Positions 24,601 to 34,875 of a stretch of 64,000 nt of DNA are shown in pieces. The position numbers and the translations under genes were made by a program. Origin of the DNA: Anastatus disparis (lineage: Eukaryota; Arthropoda; Insecta; Hymenoptera; Eupelmidae); assembly GCA_017163975.1 (NCBI GenBank), contig JAFFSR010000227.1, forward strand, positions 3,224,001-3,288,000. The letters are read 5' to 3'. Position 1 is the first letter of the stretch; every line of letters begins with the position of its first letter. The notes under the pieces were generated by a model. It was not told where the DNA came from, did not search any database, and saw nothing but the letters and a program-made list of their open reading frames with translations.

Positions 24601-27213
24601 AAAATAAAAGGCAAATTTTATGAAGAAAAAAGAATAATAAAATAAAAAAATTATGATGACGAGAAGCGATGAGAGACGAGAGAAGATGACGATGATGAAG
24701 TATGTACAAGACACCGTGCATTTTAGCTTTTAAGACTCCTAGCTAATAGGTTATAGAAGTAAGCAGCAACGTGTAGTGATGTATAACACATAAGTTTATA
24801 TTACATAATAAAATCTGTCAAAAAAATCTATAAATTCTTCCATTTATTTATTTTCTGTCCAATCTTATTCTTCCTTTGATGATTTTATTTTATTCATCCG
24901 TAGTCTTTAATAATTAATTTTGTGTTTGAAGCTATAAAAAGGGAAACTAAATTATGTTTTCGAAATGTTCATAAAAATAAAAAATCCTTAATATTTCTTA
25001 AACATAATATTTTTATTTCTTTATTAATTTTTCACATTATTAAATCATATTTTTTATTGGTTCAAGAAAAACCAATCATTATAAGATATTATGATTATTT
25101 TTAATTAATTTCGTTTATTTTTAATATAATTAGATCCCTATCCATAAATTTTACGAAAAAAATTAAGTTATTGTTCATTTTTAAATATTTTTTTTTAGAT
25201 AAGTTAATAGTCATTATTAATTACTTTCTACTTTTTATAAAAACTTTTTCATTTTACGTGCAGATATAATTTATACTGTAAAAAAATTAAGTTTCAACAT
25301 TTTCATTTGAACAATCCACTTCATATTTTATTTTTAAAAAAAGTCCATTTTATAAAATAAAAAACTTGTTACATCAACCTCAATGTATAAAAATATTTAA
25401 GTAATTTCAATTTAAGCATCGAGAACAAAATTGATAATAATAATACGCTGTACCATATTAATGTAGTCCTTAAACTTCGATTGAATATTTTTTTTTTCAT
25501 GGTAAAGTTTCGTTAATACTCCTTAACAGCAGCAACAGCAGCAGACCTTCATAATATCCCCATGTATATTATCTTCTTCTCGTCCCTATTCGCGTTATAG
25601 GAAAGTAAGAAGCGAACAAGAAGAAGCTGTTCCTGCTGCATTAAGGTAAAGGAAAAGATCCTCACCATCACGCAACATTACCTCAAAACTTAAAGGATGA
25701 CAATAATGTTCCAGAAGAAAGAGAGGAAAAAAATATATATATCTGATGGTTGTAACGTTAATGTCAACCTTAATGATCATTTCCGTATTTTTTTTTTCTT
25801 TACGACTGCAATTTTCAATTAAAATTTATCACCCGTCATTAAGAAAGCCGTGTAATTTTATAAGTGTAGGAAATGAAATTTCAGGACTTTATTACAGAAA
25901 CTTTTTTTTTCATATACCAAATTAATAATTATAAATTATTTTTCAAACAATAATTAGTATTTGATAATAATTATCATTGAAAAATATTATTGAAAAAAAA
26001 AATTATATATTTGAGCTATAAAAGTTATAAAAGACAGATGTTTACAAAGATATTGTAAATTTTAAGATGATTATTGAAATTGTATAATATAAATATACAA
26101 AAAATCAAAAGAGAAAATCTAACATTTTTTTATTGTTACATTTTGTGCATTTTCCGTTCGGTTTAACGTCTTTGAACATCAGGTGTCGAAGAAAACTTTA
26201 ATAATTCAATGGTATTCTGATCACATGCAAACATAAATTTTCTTAAACATCCTTGCATTAAATCCAGAAAAAGAAAAGAAAAACTATATAGACTTTAACA
26301 TTACCATCAATTAATTATACTATAATGTATACTGATAACGAGAATCAATTATTCAGAGCGTACGTCGCATGAGATCTAGGGGAAAAAAAAAAAGAATTTA
26401 TTATTTATCTAACTTTTTCTGAAAACCATATGTCACTGACAGAGTTCGCTGTCGAATATAACGAACTTTCCTTTGGGATTTCGCGAGAGAGAGAAGAAGA
26501 AGAGGGAAGAAAATATAAGGGAGCGGAAAAGCTTTTCTTACGTGACCGTTAAACTTATTTTTTTTTTCCTTTGTATAAAGTCAAAGTAAAAGCGCGTTGT
26601 ATGTTAATGTCCGGATAATTTATCGATACAATTCGTTATAAACGTAGGGCGTGTAACTGTGCGTGTTTGGCTTTTCTTAAAGAAGGAAAGGGATAACACA
26701 TGTGCGATTCTATGACACGTTCAGGTACATAAGATAATCGTAATAAGAAAGTCTTTCGTTGATTTGTTTGTTTTGATCTTTAGACTGATGGATTGATTAA
26801 GAAATAAATGGAATTCTAATAAATATCTTAAGAATATACTTAACGTACTTTATGCATGAATAATTATAAGATAAAAATGATGGGTGTATAAACATTGGTA
26901 GCTTTTTTGCATAATAAAAAAATAGTTTTTAGAAAAGCAAAGCCTTAACAAATTAAACATTTATATTTTATATCTGAAATTTGTGTTGATGTCAATAATT
27001 TAATGACATTAATTATTGATAAATTTATGAAAAAAATAGATATAATTAACAAAAAGAGTATTGAAAAACAATCCGAACCTATATTACTGTCCAGTTTATT
27101 AAAATGATCTAAAAAATTAATATATTTTAAAATCAAATATATTTTTAAGCAATATAATCTTTAATCTTATGAGAATAATAAACAAATTTATAGATTTAAG
27201 TCTTCAAAATTGA
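18627..27213. other. 3' UTR and intergenic region downstream of the TSP1 gene
   Basis: No further gene recognised in 8.6 kb. AATAAA-type signals are frequent, the first plausible one near 18876. Less AT-rich islands occur at about 19200-19400, 20510-20850 (a GA-rich segment with AAGAAGAAGAGACG), 21420-21960, 25480-25780 (with a CAGCAGCAACAGCAGCAG tract near 25528) and 26140-26780. They may mark a long 3' UTR or regulatory DNA. ORFs of 60-115 codons on both strands have low-complexity Phe/Leu/Lys composition expected of translated A/T runs and are not called. Confidence 0.45.
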
Positions 27214-27409
27214 GAGGTCATCAGTGGCTCAGTCGGTAAAGTAATGGATTCGTAATCTCGGGGTTCCGAGTTCGAATCCCGCTCTCGGCCGATTGATACA
27301 AGCACCACTGTATATGACACATGTGCTTTGTTCACACACTGATAACCTCCGTCGCTAATTAGCATCGCAATGGTTGCATAAATACAGCAACGTTAAATAA
27401 ATAAAAAAA
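27214..27409 (+). mobile_element. tRNA-derived SINE, copy 5
   Basis: Complete copy. Head begins GGTCATCAGTGGCTCAGTCG, loop TTCGTAA, box B-like GAGTTCGAATCCCGCTCTCG, body ATGTGCTTTGTTCAC, 3' CGTCGCTAATTAGCATC and an A-rich tail. Confidence 0.9.
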
Positions 27410-29686
27410 GCAAGACATTCAAAACTGCCTCTATTATGGGTGATTTCAATTTTTTTTCTAAAATTTATTTCCTTTATTAATTATTACAGTTTATTAAAAT
27501 TTTTTTATAATTAACTTAAATTATTAGAATAAGAATAAAATTACATTTGATCGTAGTAAAAATTAAAGTATAAGTTAAAATTACTATTGAAATGAAAAAT
27601 ATACAAAAACTTTGAAAATTAACTCTATAAACTCAGATTTTTCAAAAGACATATAATACTAACTTAACGGAAGATTTAAACTTAGTTAAAAGTTTAACTT
27701 TATTGCAGAAGAAATTGTAATAAAACTAAAAGAACTTTTTGAAAAAGAAGACGTAGGAAAGAAAAAGAGTGCAATATTCTTTTGTACAAGACTTTCTAAT
27801 TTAACAAGGAATAGTATATTGTTTTATTATATTTGCTATGGAGCTTAAGGTTCATAAAAAATATTTTATTTACAATAAAAAAATTTCAACAATTTTAAAA
27901 TAAACTTTGGTGGAGAATTATTTTTAAAAATTATAAGATTATTACCTGATTTCTACAAATAATATTTATATCTTTTTCAATCATGTGTAAAATATAACTG
28001 AATTTCTTTAGATTATAAAATGCAGATTATTTAAGTTACATGATTTGTGAGAAAATAAAATTTATTAAAACCGAAAACCAGGTAAGTTAAATTGACTTTT
28101 AAACGACTTATTCTTTTCGCTTTTTATTACAATGGCCTGTGGCTTGAACGAAGATTATTATTAGAAATTACTTAATTCTGCAAAAAGATGTTAAATGTTG
28201 CATTTTTGTCTGCTTTATCAGATTCCTGAAATTTTTTTTTAAATAAATAAAATTTTTATCATCAAATCATCGATCTACATTCTTTTTTACCCATATGACT
28301 TCATAGAATGATTCTTGTTTCTATTTTATTTGAAAAGAGAGCTATACAAGTAAAACTGTTTTTTTAGTTCAATAACAATATTTAGAAGATCAGAATATAA
28401 AATATACTTAATGTTTTACGTACGCGAAATCCATTTCTGGAACGAAACGCACATCGAACGAATTGCTCGTGTTCAATCATCCTTCAGTTGTTAAAAGTGA
28501 AAAGCTTTTTATTCTTATAGAAATCTCATCAAATATTGATTCGTATTGATATATACAGTTATCAACTTTATGTCAAAATTTTTTTAAACGGCTGGATGTA
28601 TTACAAAAAGGTAAAATAAGTACAATATTTATCATTTCTTCATAACTTTTAAATAAGTTGATTTTGTTGAATAAATTTATTTCAATTACAAAGATTTGAT
28701 TTCATTACTATTAACTTTAGATGATTTTTTTTTTAAAGTCAAAATAAACAAAATGCTTTGTTTTATACAACCTTCTATATGAATAACAAGGAATTTTTAA
28801 GTTTTCTATATCATTTATTTGAAATTTCGGTTCATCATTTAAAATAAAGAAACGTAAAAGAAAATAATTTTATTAAATTAATTTATTTCAATCTGTACAT
28901 AAAAAAGAATAAATTTGAGCTCGAACAACAAATTTAACAAATTAAAGCAAAATAAAAGGTATGAAAGTGTAATAGTAATCTCAAATTTCTGTAGGCGGAG
29001 CTCTTTTCGCGGTATATAGCTTATATATACACAAAACCAAGAGACGAGAGAGAGAGAGAGAGAGAAAGAGAGTTAGAAAGGGATGAGAGTACGAGATAGA
29101 GAGCGGGTTTGGCATCTACGCAATTTCCTTCATTAGCATCGAATTTCCGTAGGACCTACCCCCCCTCAACTCGTAAACTCAATCTCTGCCCTGTAATACT
29201 GTCTGTAGCACATTTGCCAGTTGCCAAAGTCTCTCTCTTTCTAGGTGGGAAAAGGAATCTTATCATCATGAAAGTATCTTATCAAGGTATTAAATGAATG
29301 GAACTTTCAAATAACAATAATACTAAACTTCGTTAAAATTCTATGTTTTAAATAGTTTAATCTACTTTTTAATGGGTGCTAAATATTTAATTAGAAGATG
29401 TTATAGATTATTTTATTTCTGTAAATTTTAGCATTTTTAGTATTATTTTTTAACTTTTAATTTTCTAAATATACTATTATTTTAAGATGATATTAAAGAA
29501 AATTTATAGATTGAATTGAACCAAGTATTTAAAGAAATAATACTTTTAGAGTATGAAAACAAAGTTACGAGCATAGATTTAAAACGTTTAATATCTTATA
29601 ACTGAATTCTACAATTTTCGATGTGAAATCTTAACTAAAATTACAGACTTCAAGAAAATAAAAGTCGAGCTTATGTTAATGTAAAT
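27410..29686. other. Spacer with old-duplication block I and a GA microsatellite
   Basis: About 27770-28105 aligns by eye with 36660-36965 (shared AGTATATTGTTTT, TTGCTATGGAGCTT, TTTCAACAATTTTAAAATAAA), with clear divergence. A (GA)n run lies at about 29047-29072. It is followed by a less AT-rich stretch to about 29290 with a 62-codon ORF that I do not call. The TATATATAC plus GAGA layout could be a promoter, but no gene is evident downstream. Confidence 0.5.
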
Positions 29687-29886
29687 GAGGTCGTCAGTGA
29701 CTCATTCGGTAGAGCGATGGATTCGTATCTCGTGGTTCCAAATTCGAATCCCGCTCTCAGCCATTTTATATACAAGCACCACTGTACGTTACATGTGTTT
29801 TATTCACAAATACACTGAGAATCTCCGTCGCTAATTTGCATATCGAAATGATTGCATAAATACAACGACGTTAAATAAAAAAAAAT
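29687..29886 (+). mobile_element. tRNA-derived SINE, copy 6
   Basis: Complete but diverged copy (TGACTCATTCGGTAGAGC, AAATTCGAATCCCGCTCTC, TTCACAAATACACTGAGAAT, CGTCGCT...ACGACG). It appears absent from the paralogous sequence near 37.06 kb, which reads across the site. Confidence 0.85.
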
Positions 29887-31381
29887 ATTAGTGTATAGAT
29901 AAAATTTCTAGCAGGGTAATAGCAGCTTAATTATTTATTTTTTATTGGTGTACTAAAATTTTGCATTTCATAATATTTGAATTAATAATTAAAGGATTGA
30001 ATAAATCTTATCTCTCTTTATAATATTAAAAATTGAAAAAAGAAATCTGTTGAAGAAAAGAATTTATATTTTAAAAAAGATTTAACATAAATATTTCATC
30101 AATTGCTTGGACACGCCGCACACCTGTTTAATATATTATTTATGAAGATTTGATATGCAATCAATATGTATACGCGTACATACGTTTACAAAGCTTCAAC
30201 CTCGTCGGACGCACCGAAATATTTCAGTTTGGTTACCCTCATATACAGCATATATATGTACGCGCGCCTTGTTTGATTGATACGCCTAAGGGGTTGTTCT
30301 CTGCCTATAAGGTTTTACCTTATATCAAGATTCTGCTCGTATAAAACCCTCTCGACAGTTTGTACGCCCACTGTATATACATACCTTAGCCTCCTACTTT
30401 TACATATATAAAACATCATACTAACCGATCCATCTGGTCTTCGTGCTCTCTTATTCAATCATCCCTTTGTAATTATCCTATATACCTTTACCTCCGCTAA
30501 TTAGACTATCTTTCTTCATTTATATTTTAGCTATATATGCGTATACTACTTACGCTCATTCGCTTTGTTGTTGGTTAAAATTGTTAATTAAGCTGATGTA
30601 ATATAGGCTTTATGATTTATACATAGTTACCGACGTTACAGTTTTCTAGATTTTTTTATCTTTATTCAAACATTTTTTTATATATCTCTATATCATGCTT
30701 TTTATTAGTTAAAGTAGAAGAGCATAATATAGAGATATTTTTAAATCCTTTAGGTTAAGAATAAAAAATTTTGAAAACTGTAGAAATTGTTTTTTTATAT
30801 GAGTTCAAGAATAAAATATAAGTATAAATCTATTTTTTTTTAGTTTAATCGAGTGATTAGAAAAATTATAAGCGTTGCATTGAGTAGAATGAGTAAAATT
30901 TTTTGTATCAATATTTGTGAGAATGAGAAATGTAAAGTCGTATAGTAACGTTGATAATATTTCCACTTATGTCTTTATCGCTTTAATAGCATAATTTCAT
31001 TTTTATAGTATTATTTCCACTATTCGATTTTCTTTTATAAGTCATGATAAAATATGTATATTAGTTGATTTTTCAAATATTAAAAGTTTATTTTATCAAC
31101 AAGGTTAGAAATAAATAGAAATTGATAAAAGTTAAAATTTTAAAAAAAATAAATAAAAAACGCTGTTATAACTTTTACCACTGAATAGCTCAAATATGCA
31201 CAAGATTCTTTTACTATTGATCTATAAAAATTATAAAATTATAAAATGAAAAATATAGTCATTCTAGGAAATACCTTTTAGAAACAACAAACACATTTTA
31301 AAATAAAAAATTAAATTTCGTTTTTTTAATTTGAAAAAAATTTTCAAATATCTTTTGAAAATAAACTAATAATTCAAGTCT
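29887..31381. other. Spacer with old-duplication blocks II and III
   Basis: About 29887-29990 and 30835-31380 align with 37060-37150 and 37175-37660 respectively (shared GAGTGATTAGAAAA, AACGTTGATAATATTTCCAC and CTCAAATATGCA-like words). Between them, about 30100-30600 is less AT-rich, has no counterpart at 37.1 kb, and contains GCTCGTATAAAACCCTCTCG (TATA-like, near 30336). No coding gene is recognised. Confidence 0.5.
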
Positions 31382-31415
31382 CAAAAGCTCAGGTAGAGCA
31401 ATGGATTCGTAATAT
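31382..31415 (+). mobile_element. SINE head fragment
   Basis: Only the tRNA-like 5' part remains (AGCTCAGGTAGAGCAATGG then ATTCGTAAT). It then joins abruptly to family-flank sequence (TTTATGAGGTAATTTATAAA). It marks the left edge of the flank module downstream of copy A. Confidence 0.7.
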
Positions 31416-31789
31416 TAATTTATGAGGTAATTTATAAATACCAATAGAATTTTAAGTTTGTCGGAAATGAACAATTTTTAAGTACATTAGATTAAATAAA
31501 ATTTTTTGTTGATTTTTATTGATCTATTATTAGTAAAATGCCAAATTTTTTATTATTATTATTTTTAATATTTTAAATACTGTTGATAATATAATTACAT
31601 TTTATGCTTTTATATTTACAAAACAATTCTGTTTACGACGAAATAGTTTAATATGGATTCATTCAACTTTATCAAAGTATAAAATATTTCTTCTTTCTTG
31701 TAAGTAAACTTTTCATTAATCCTTCTTTATATTTTTTGGCTTCCTCCTACTCATAGCGTTTCCTATTACTTCATATTAAATATTCTTTC
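31416..31789. repeat. Distal 3'-flank module of ankyrin-like copy A
   Basis: Homologous to 47190-47520 and 61555-61880, and more distantly to 2850-3780. It contains TTTTAAGTTTGTCGG near the left and CATAGCGTTTCCTATTACTT near the right. In units B and C this runs directly into the ATTCAATCCA flank. Here it is cut by the foldback-rich insert. Confidence 0.65.
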
Positions 31790-32407
31790 TCGCACTCAGA
31801 GCGCAAAATACTATTTTGACCAGCTGTTGTGAGGGAGCAAAATACCTCTTTGCCTCCCTAGGGAGCAAAATGAATTCGAACTTTTAAGAGGCTCGATAAT
31901 GTAACCCGATATTTTTATACATCAGTCAGTGTGTGTAACTCGATGCTTTTTATACATCAGTTAAGTACTTCACTTAGAATGGTAAATTCTGCGAATTGTA
32001 AATTCCCCGAATTACAAGTCAGGGGTGAACAAATTCCTCGAAAAAGTTCACATATATCAGTAGCAACTTTCAGTCTATTTAGCATTGATTTTTTCGAGTA
32101 TTATTTATGTAATATTTAATCTTGCACGTTGCATCGAAGACATTTTCGTATCCTTATAATATCAGCCAAGTATTCAACGCCGAATCGTAAATTCTCGGAA
32201 TTACAAGTTAGCGATGGACGATTTCCGCGAAAAATGTTAAATTTGAATAAATCAAAATTTAATTTAATTTTTAATGTATTATAAGAAAAATATATATATA
32301 GTATTGAAATAAAACGGAAAATTTTATCCCATAGAAATATAATTTATTTTCATGGAATTTTAATTTAAGAGCAGGCCGGATTCGCTGTCCTTGTCTAACT
32401 GAGATTT

Positions 32408-32704
32408 TTGTTATTTACTCAAGTATTAAACGGTGAATCTGCAAATTAAAAGCTGAGCGCAATAGATATTATTATTACAAATATTTATGCACAAGAAGAA
32501 AAAAATCTATCGCTTTGTTTTTGAGAAAAGTAAGTAACGCGAAAATATTATAAACATAAACTTTCACTTTGGCGTTACTTACTTTTCTCAAAAACAAATC
32601 GGTAGATTTTTTTTTTCTTGTGCATAGATGTTCATAATAATAATATCTATCGCGCTCAACTTTTAATTTGAAGATACACCGATTAATACTTGAGTAAATA
32701 ACAA
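32408..32704. repeat. Long inverted repeat of about 297 bp
   Basis: Outer ends TTGTTATTTACTCAAGTATT and its complement AATACTTGAGTAAATAACAA. Arms of about 135 bp include AGTAAGTAACGC and GGCGTTACTTACTTTTCTC. The spacer is about 30 nt (near 32542-32571). Pairing is nearly continuous with small bulges. Confidence 0.85.
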
Positions 32705-32805
32705 ACAACTCAATTGTTACTCGGTCAATATCAGGTTCTACTCTGGCCTGCCGTTAATGGTTTTATTAATTTTATTTTTATATTAGTAATATTATTTATT
32801 TTTTT

Positions 32806-32880
32806 GGAGGCGGGGGGGCGCTGCCCCCCCCGAACCCCCCCGACGGGGGCTTCGCCCCCTGCACCCCGTCCTGCGCCCCG
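32806..32880. repeat. GC-rich hairpin cluster
   Basis: A strikingly G/C-rich patch in an AT-rich genome. GGGGGGGCGCTGCCCCCCC can form one stem, and GGGGGCTTCGCCCCC a second with a CTTCG loop. Similar GC hairpins occur in various mobile elements; the family here is not known. Confidence 0.75.
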
Positions 32881-33013
32881 ACCTCGACTACCTCTTACGA
32901 TCTTGATAGCCTTCGAACAAGATTGTACATGCTATCACAGACGCAAGTTTGTCATTCTTAGAATTTTGCGCACTTGTTAGAAAAATAATATTTTTGATGC
33001 TCTTCGCGTGAGA

Positions 33014-33147
33014 AAATAGTATGCGCAACGCGGGAGCATATAGGTGTTTGTCGACTCGTGCGATTTGTCGCTCTCGCTACGCTCGAGCGACAAACACGCA
33101 CTCGTCGGCAAACACCTATTTTGCTCCCTTGTTGCACAATGTACTAT
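33014..33147. repeat. Hairpin of about 130 bp at the right end of the insert
   Basis: The left arm runs through GCGCAAC, GGGAGCATATAGGTGTTTG and GTCGCTC. The right arm mirrors it through GAGCGACAAACAC, CGGCAAACACCTATTTTGC and TCCCTTGTTGCAC. The loop is near TCGCTACGCT (about 33074-33083). It lies directly at the right junction of the insert. Confidence 0.8.
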
Positions 33148-33356
33148 TATTCAATCCAGAGTTACATAAAAACATTCACAGTCAATTTCCGTATGGTTAT
33201 TAAACATAAATGACCAGAAAACGCCGCAAATCCTGCAGAGGAAAATATTTCCTATTCGCAGGTCTGGTTTACAAAATATTAATATAGAAAAATATAAAAC
33301 AATAATAATGCTGGCTAGATTATTGCACATAGCAGCACACAAAAATCTTCCAGCCA
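33146..33356. repeat. Diverged proximal 3' flank of ankyrin-like copy A
   Basis: Aligns with 47529-47729 but with frequent substitutions (for example AATCCAGAGTTACAT against AATCCACAGTTTTAT). The last mismatch I can place is at 33356, where A reads CCACAC and B reads CCGCAC. From 33357 rightward the two copies become near identical. Confidence 0.7.
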
Positions 33357-33427
33357 CACATCACTCACTCATACACTGCCATTCACACTCTAGTACATTT
33401 AATTTTTCATATTTTATATCACAGAAT

Positions 33428-34875
33428 CTAAGCTGTATTACTACTTTGTTTTTCCATTTTTTTCTTTTTATCTTCTTTTTTTAAAATGTGACGTAAAAAT
33501 TTAAAAAAATCATATTTATCAAATGTCTCTTTCGTTGAATTAAACTTTTTTACAGCTTTCAAAAAAAGTTTTTTAATTGTTACTATTTCATTCTCTGATG
33601 ATGCACATTGTCGAATAAAAAATTCAAAAGAACCCCAATCATTATTTTTTCTTAATACAAACCAAATAATAATCCCCACATTAGAAAAAAAAAGTTTTTT
33701 TTTATCTATTGAACTTGCATTTTCCAAAATTAATTTAATATTCTCTTCATCTTTAATCTCAAACAGTTGAGGCAAGAATTTATTACAGTCAATATTATTT
33801 GTAATATATTTTTTAAATCTTTCAGGGCTTTGCTTCCAAAATATTGTAAATAAATTTTGATAATCATAATATTCAAAGTCTTTCTTTACCCAAGCAACAA
33901 TAGTATTCAATAAAATTTCAAAATTGTATTCACTAAGATAGGGCCATGCATGCTGTAATGACTCGATAAAAACATTTTGCAAAGGCCAGTTCAAAAGGAA
34001 ATCTAGTACACAAAAGGCATTATGTTGCAGTATTAACATTCGTTGATATTTATCCATCTGCAAAAGTAAAAAATAAAAAACATCTATATATTCTCTATGA
34101 TGTTTACTCAGTGAAATATCATAATCAATATAACTGAAATTGCCAAAATCCTTTGCGACATTTTTAGCTGATCTTAATAAAGACTTTCTTTTTTCTTCCA
34201 AAGAGAGCTTTTGAAAAAAATACTCAGTTGCAGTTTTATTACCAGCGTATACTGCATTTTCGAATGCACGTTGATAATGAGTACTATTTGGATAGCACTT
34301 ACTTGGACGATAAAAATAAGGAAAACCTTTAATTCCATCATCATTACTCCAATAAAATACTAATGGTTGGTCGTCCATTTCATCAGGATTCTCAAAACGG
34401 TTTTTAAAATTGATATTCGACTGCATCTTATACCACAAAACTGAGAGGTCTAATTCAGAACAGTAAACATAAGCTAATTGATAACGTATATTGGCATCAA
34501 TACTATCATCTCGAATTAGTATTTCAGCGGTTCTTTTTCGATCTATCTTTCCGAGTTGTGTCCAATAAAGCTGGTTTAAATTTCTTGTAATAGGTCTATT
34601 AGATATACACTTTAGGTGAAACATTAACCATCTCATCAGTTCAAATCCTATTGACTTAATAAAAGGTATTATTTTCTTCTTCACTTTCAGTGGCACTGGA
34701 AGGATTTCTACTTTTTTATTACTTTTTCTTCTACTTCTGGCCATGAATCATTACTAAAAGAAAACTTAGAATCTGGTTTCATCACATTTTTAATTTCTTC
34801 AGATTGAACCCACAATCTAATGGCTATTTTTACAAGAACAATATGCTCAAGTGTTGGTATTAAATTAAAATGCAT
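33428..34875 (-). CDS. Ankyrin-like family protein, copy A (one apparent frameshift)
   Basis: A 438-codon open frame runs from 34744 to the stop at 33428. The true family start (MHFNLIPTLEH) is at 34875, in another frame. The shift falls in a run of six T at about 34711, where copies 1, 2 and B have seven. The full gene would be 483 codons including stop. The C-terminus is longer than in copies 1 and 2 and ends in a Lys-rich tail (KKEDKKKKMEKQ, then SSNTA). The middle keeps NWPLQNVFIE and AWPYLSEYNF. The downstream ATG (MARSRRKSNKK) is probably an accident of the shifted frame. The single homopolymer difference may be a read error; otherwise the N-terminus of about 60 residues is lost. Confidence 0.75.

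Larger units (their letters stand above)
31790..33145. mobile_element. Foldback-rich insert of unknown type
   Basis: About 1.35 kb that is absent at the corresponding position near 47.52 kb, where the two flanks are nearly joined. It is made of inverted and direct repeats: a GGGAGCAAAAT motif repeated near 31832 and 31871 and inverted near 33118-33130; three degenerate direct copies of a CAAGTATT...GAATC...AAATTACAAG unit (about 31961, 32165 and 32418); a long hairpin at 32408-32704; a GC-rich hairpin cluster at 32806-32880; and another long hairpin at 33014-33147. ORFs inside (for example 32714-32980) run through these repeats and are not convincing genes. No transposase is seen, so it may be a non-autonomous foldback element or a composite. 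Confidence 0.6.

Noticed and set aside
22655..24721. Minus-strand ORFs of 77-115 codons rich in Phe, Ile and Leu
   Set aside because: They translate poly-A and poly-T runs and look like hydrophobic noise; no start context or neighbour supports them.
32714..32980. 88-codon ORF with a Pro-rich centre
   Set aside because: The Pro/Arg segment is just the GC hairpin read in frame; no homology recognised and it lies in the foldback insert.
31790..33145. Helitron interpretation of the insert
   Set aside because: No CTRR 3' end beside the terminal hairpin and no A/T insertion site that I can define; no Rep/helicase sequence.
33428..34744. MARSRRKSNKK as the genuine start of copy A
   Set aside because: All other copies with the full T-run start at MHFNLIPTLEH, and the upstream codons are conserved here in the other frame.
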